From the NCBI RefSeq assembly GCF_040882025.1, contig NZ_JBBECC010000043.1, positions 1-6,397 on the forward strand: 6,397 bases of DNA, written 5' to 3'. The translations under genes were made by a program, and so were the position numbers. The notes under the pieces are model-generated. The model was not told the DNA's origin. It ran no database searches and saw nothing but the letters and a program-made list of their open reading frames with translations. Positions 6,210 to 6,397 of this stretch are shown here, in pieces (positions within the stretch are counted from its first letter, which is position 1; every line of letters begins with the position of its first letter). The stretch comes from Parvibaculum sp040882025. GTDB taxonomy: Bacteria > Pseudomonadota > Alphaproteobacteria > Parvibaculales > Parvibaculaceae.

Positions 6210-6397
6210 ATGTCTCAAGCCCTTGCCCAGACACTTCATCCGCTCGACATTGCCACGCAGCTTGTGCCCATGGATGACGGGCGGCTGAGAGGCACGACGT
6301 CAGACGACTACTGGAACATGATGGGCCCGTTCGGCGGCACGACGGCGGCGGTGCTGCTCGGTGCGGCGCTCGGCAGCCCGAAGCAGCTCGGCGACCC
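6210..6397 (+). CDS. thioesterase-like protein, N-terminal part (partial)
   Basis: An open frame begins at ATG 6210 and runs off the right edge after 62 codons. An in-frame TGA at 6168-6170 and no other ATG or GTG in between fix this start, though no strong ribosome-binding sequence precedes it. Residues 27-56 (RGTTSDDYWNMMGPFGGTTAAVLLGAALGS) fit the start of TesB-like hot-dog acyl-CoA thioesterases, where a W/Y residue is followed by G-P-F/N-G-G-x-x-A-A and a helix of small residues. These enzymes hydrolyse acyl-CoA to free acid and CoA. Catalytic residues would lie beyond the window, so activity and substrate cannot be judged. It is transcribed divergently from ahcY. Confidence 0.62.
   Translation, partial: MSQALAQTLHPLDIATQLVPMDDGRLRGTTSDDYWNMMGPFGGTTAAVLLGAALGSPKQLGD

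Noticed and set aside
6097..6288. A 63-codon plus-strand frame overlapping the thioesterase start
   Set aside because: It overlaps the thioesterase-like gene in a different frame, has no recognisable features, and begins inside the palindrome region.

Overview
This window looks like a stretch of chromosome from a GC-rich alphaproteobacterium, probably of the Hyphomicrobiales or a close relative. The signs are a DivL-type cell-cycle pseudokinase (a family essentially confined to Alphaproteobacteria), an adenosylhomocysteinase of the long form found in alphaproteobacteria and plants, and a palindromic intergenic repeat of the CGTCATTGCGAG...CAATCC type that is common in this class. A run of exactly ten N at 3680-3689 marks it as a draft or metagenome assembly.

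Layout, left to right. At the left edge (1-54, plus) lies a possible C-terminal tail of a gene, ending 3 bases before the stop of a minus-strand glutathione S-transferase-like gene (58-804). A 192-bp AT-rich divergent gap separates that gene from a plus-strand pair joined by an ATGA overlap: a 114-residue two-helix membrane protein (997-1341) and a 106-residue ribbon-helix-helix protein with a His/Arg-rich N-terminus (1338-1658). The pair converges on divL, and the gap between them holds a 96-bp imperfect inverted repeat (1681-1776). Then come two minus-strand genes, transcribed in the order ahcY (4531-5949) then divL (1810-4407), with a near-perfect intrinsic terminator between them. Right of ahcY is a 260-bp divergent regulatory region with a convincing sigma-70 promoter for ahcY and a 20-bp palindrome directly upstream of its -35 box. 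At the right edge begins a plus-strand thioesterase-like gene (from 6210) that runs off the window.

How the parts work together. AhcY removes S-adenosylhomocysteine and so keeps SAM-dependent methylation running. The palindrome beside its promoter resembles the operator I recall for SAH/SAM-responsive ArsR-type regulators in alphaproteobacteria. DivL is a PAS-rich histidine-kinase relative with Tyr in place of the phosphoacceptor His; in Caulobacter the family links DivK to CckA and so to CtrA. The terminator argues that ahcY and divL are mostly transcribed separately despite being adjacent.

The known genes (GST, ahcY, divL, thioesterase) are ordinary for this clade. The least explained item is the small membrane-protein/RHH pair, in which both partners carry His/Arg-rich segments. 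No mobile element with a transposase, CRISPR array, tRNA or rRNA was seen, and nothing here is clear evidence of a wholly new system.
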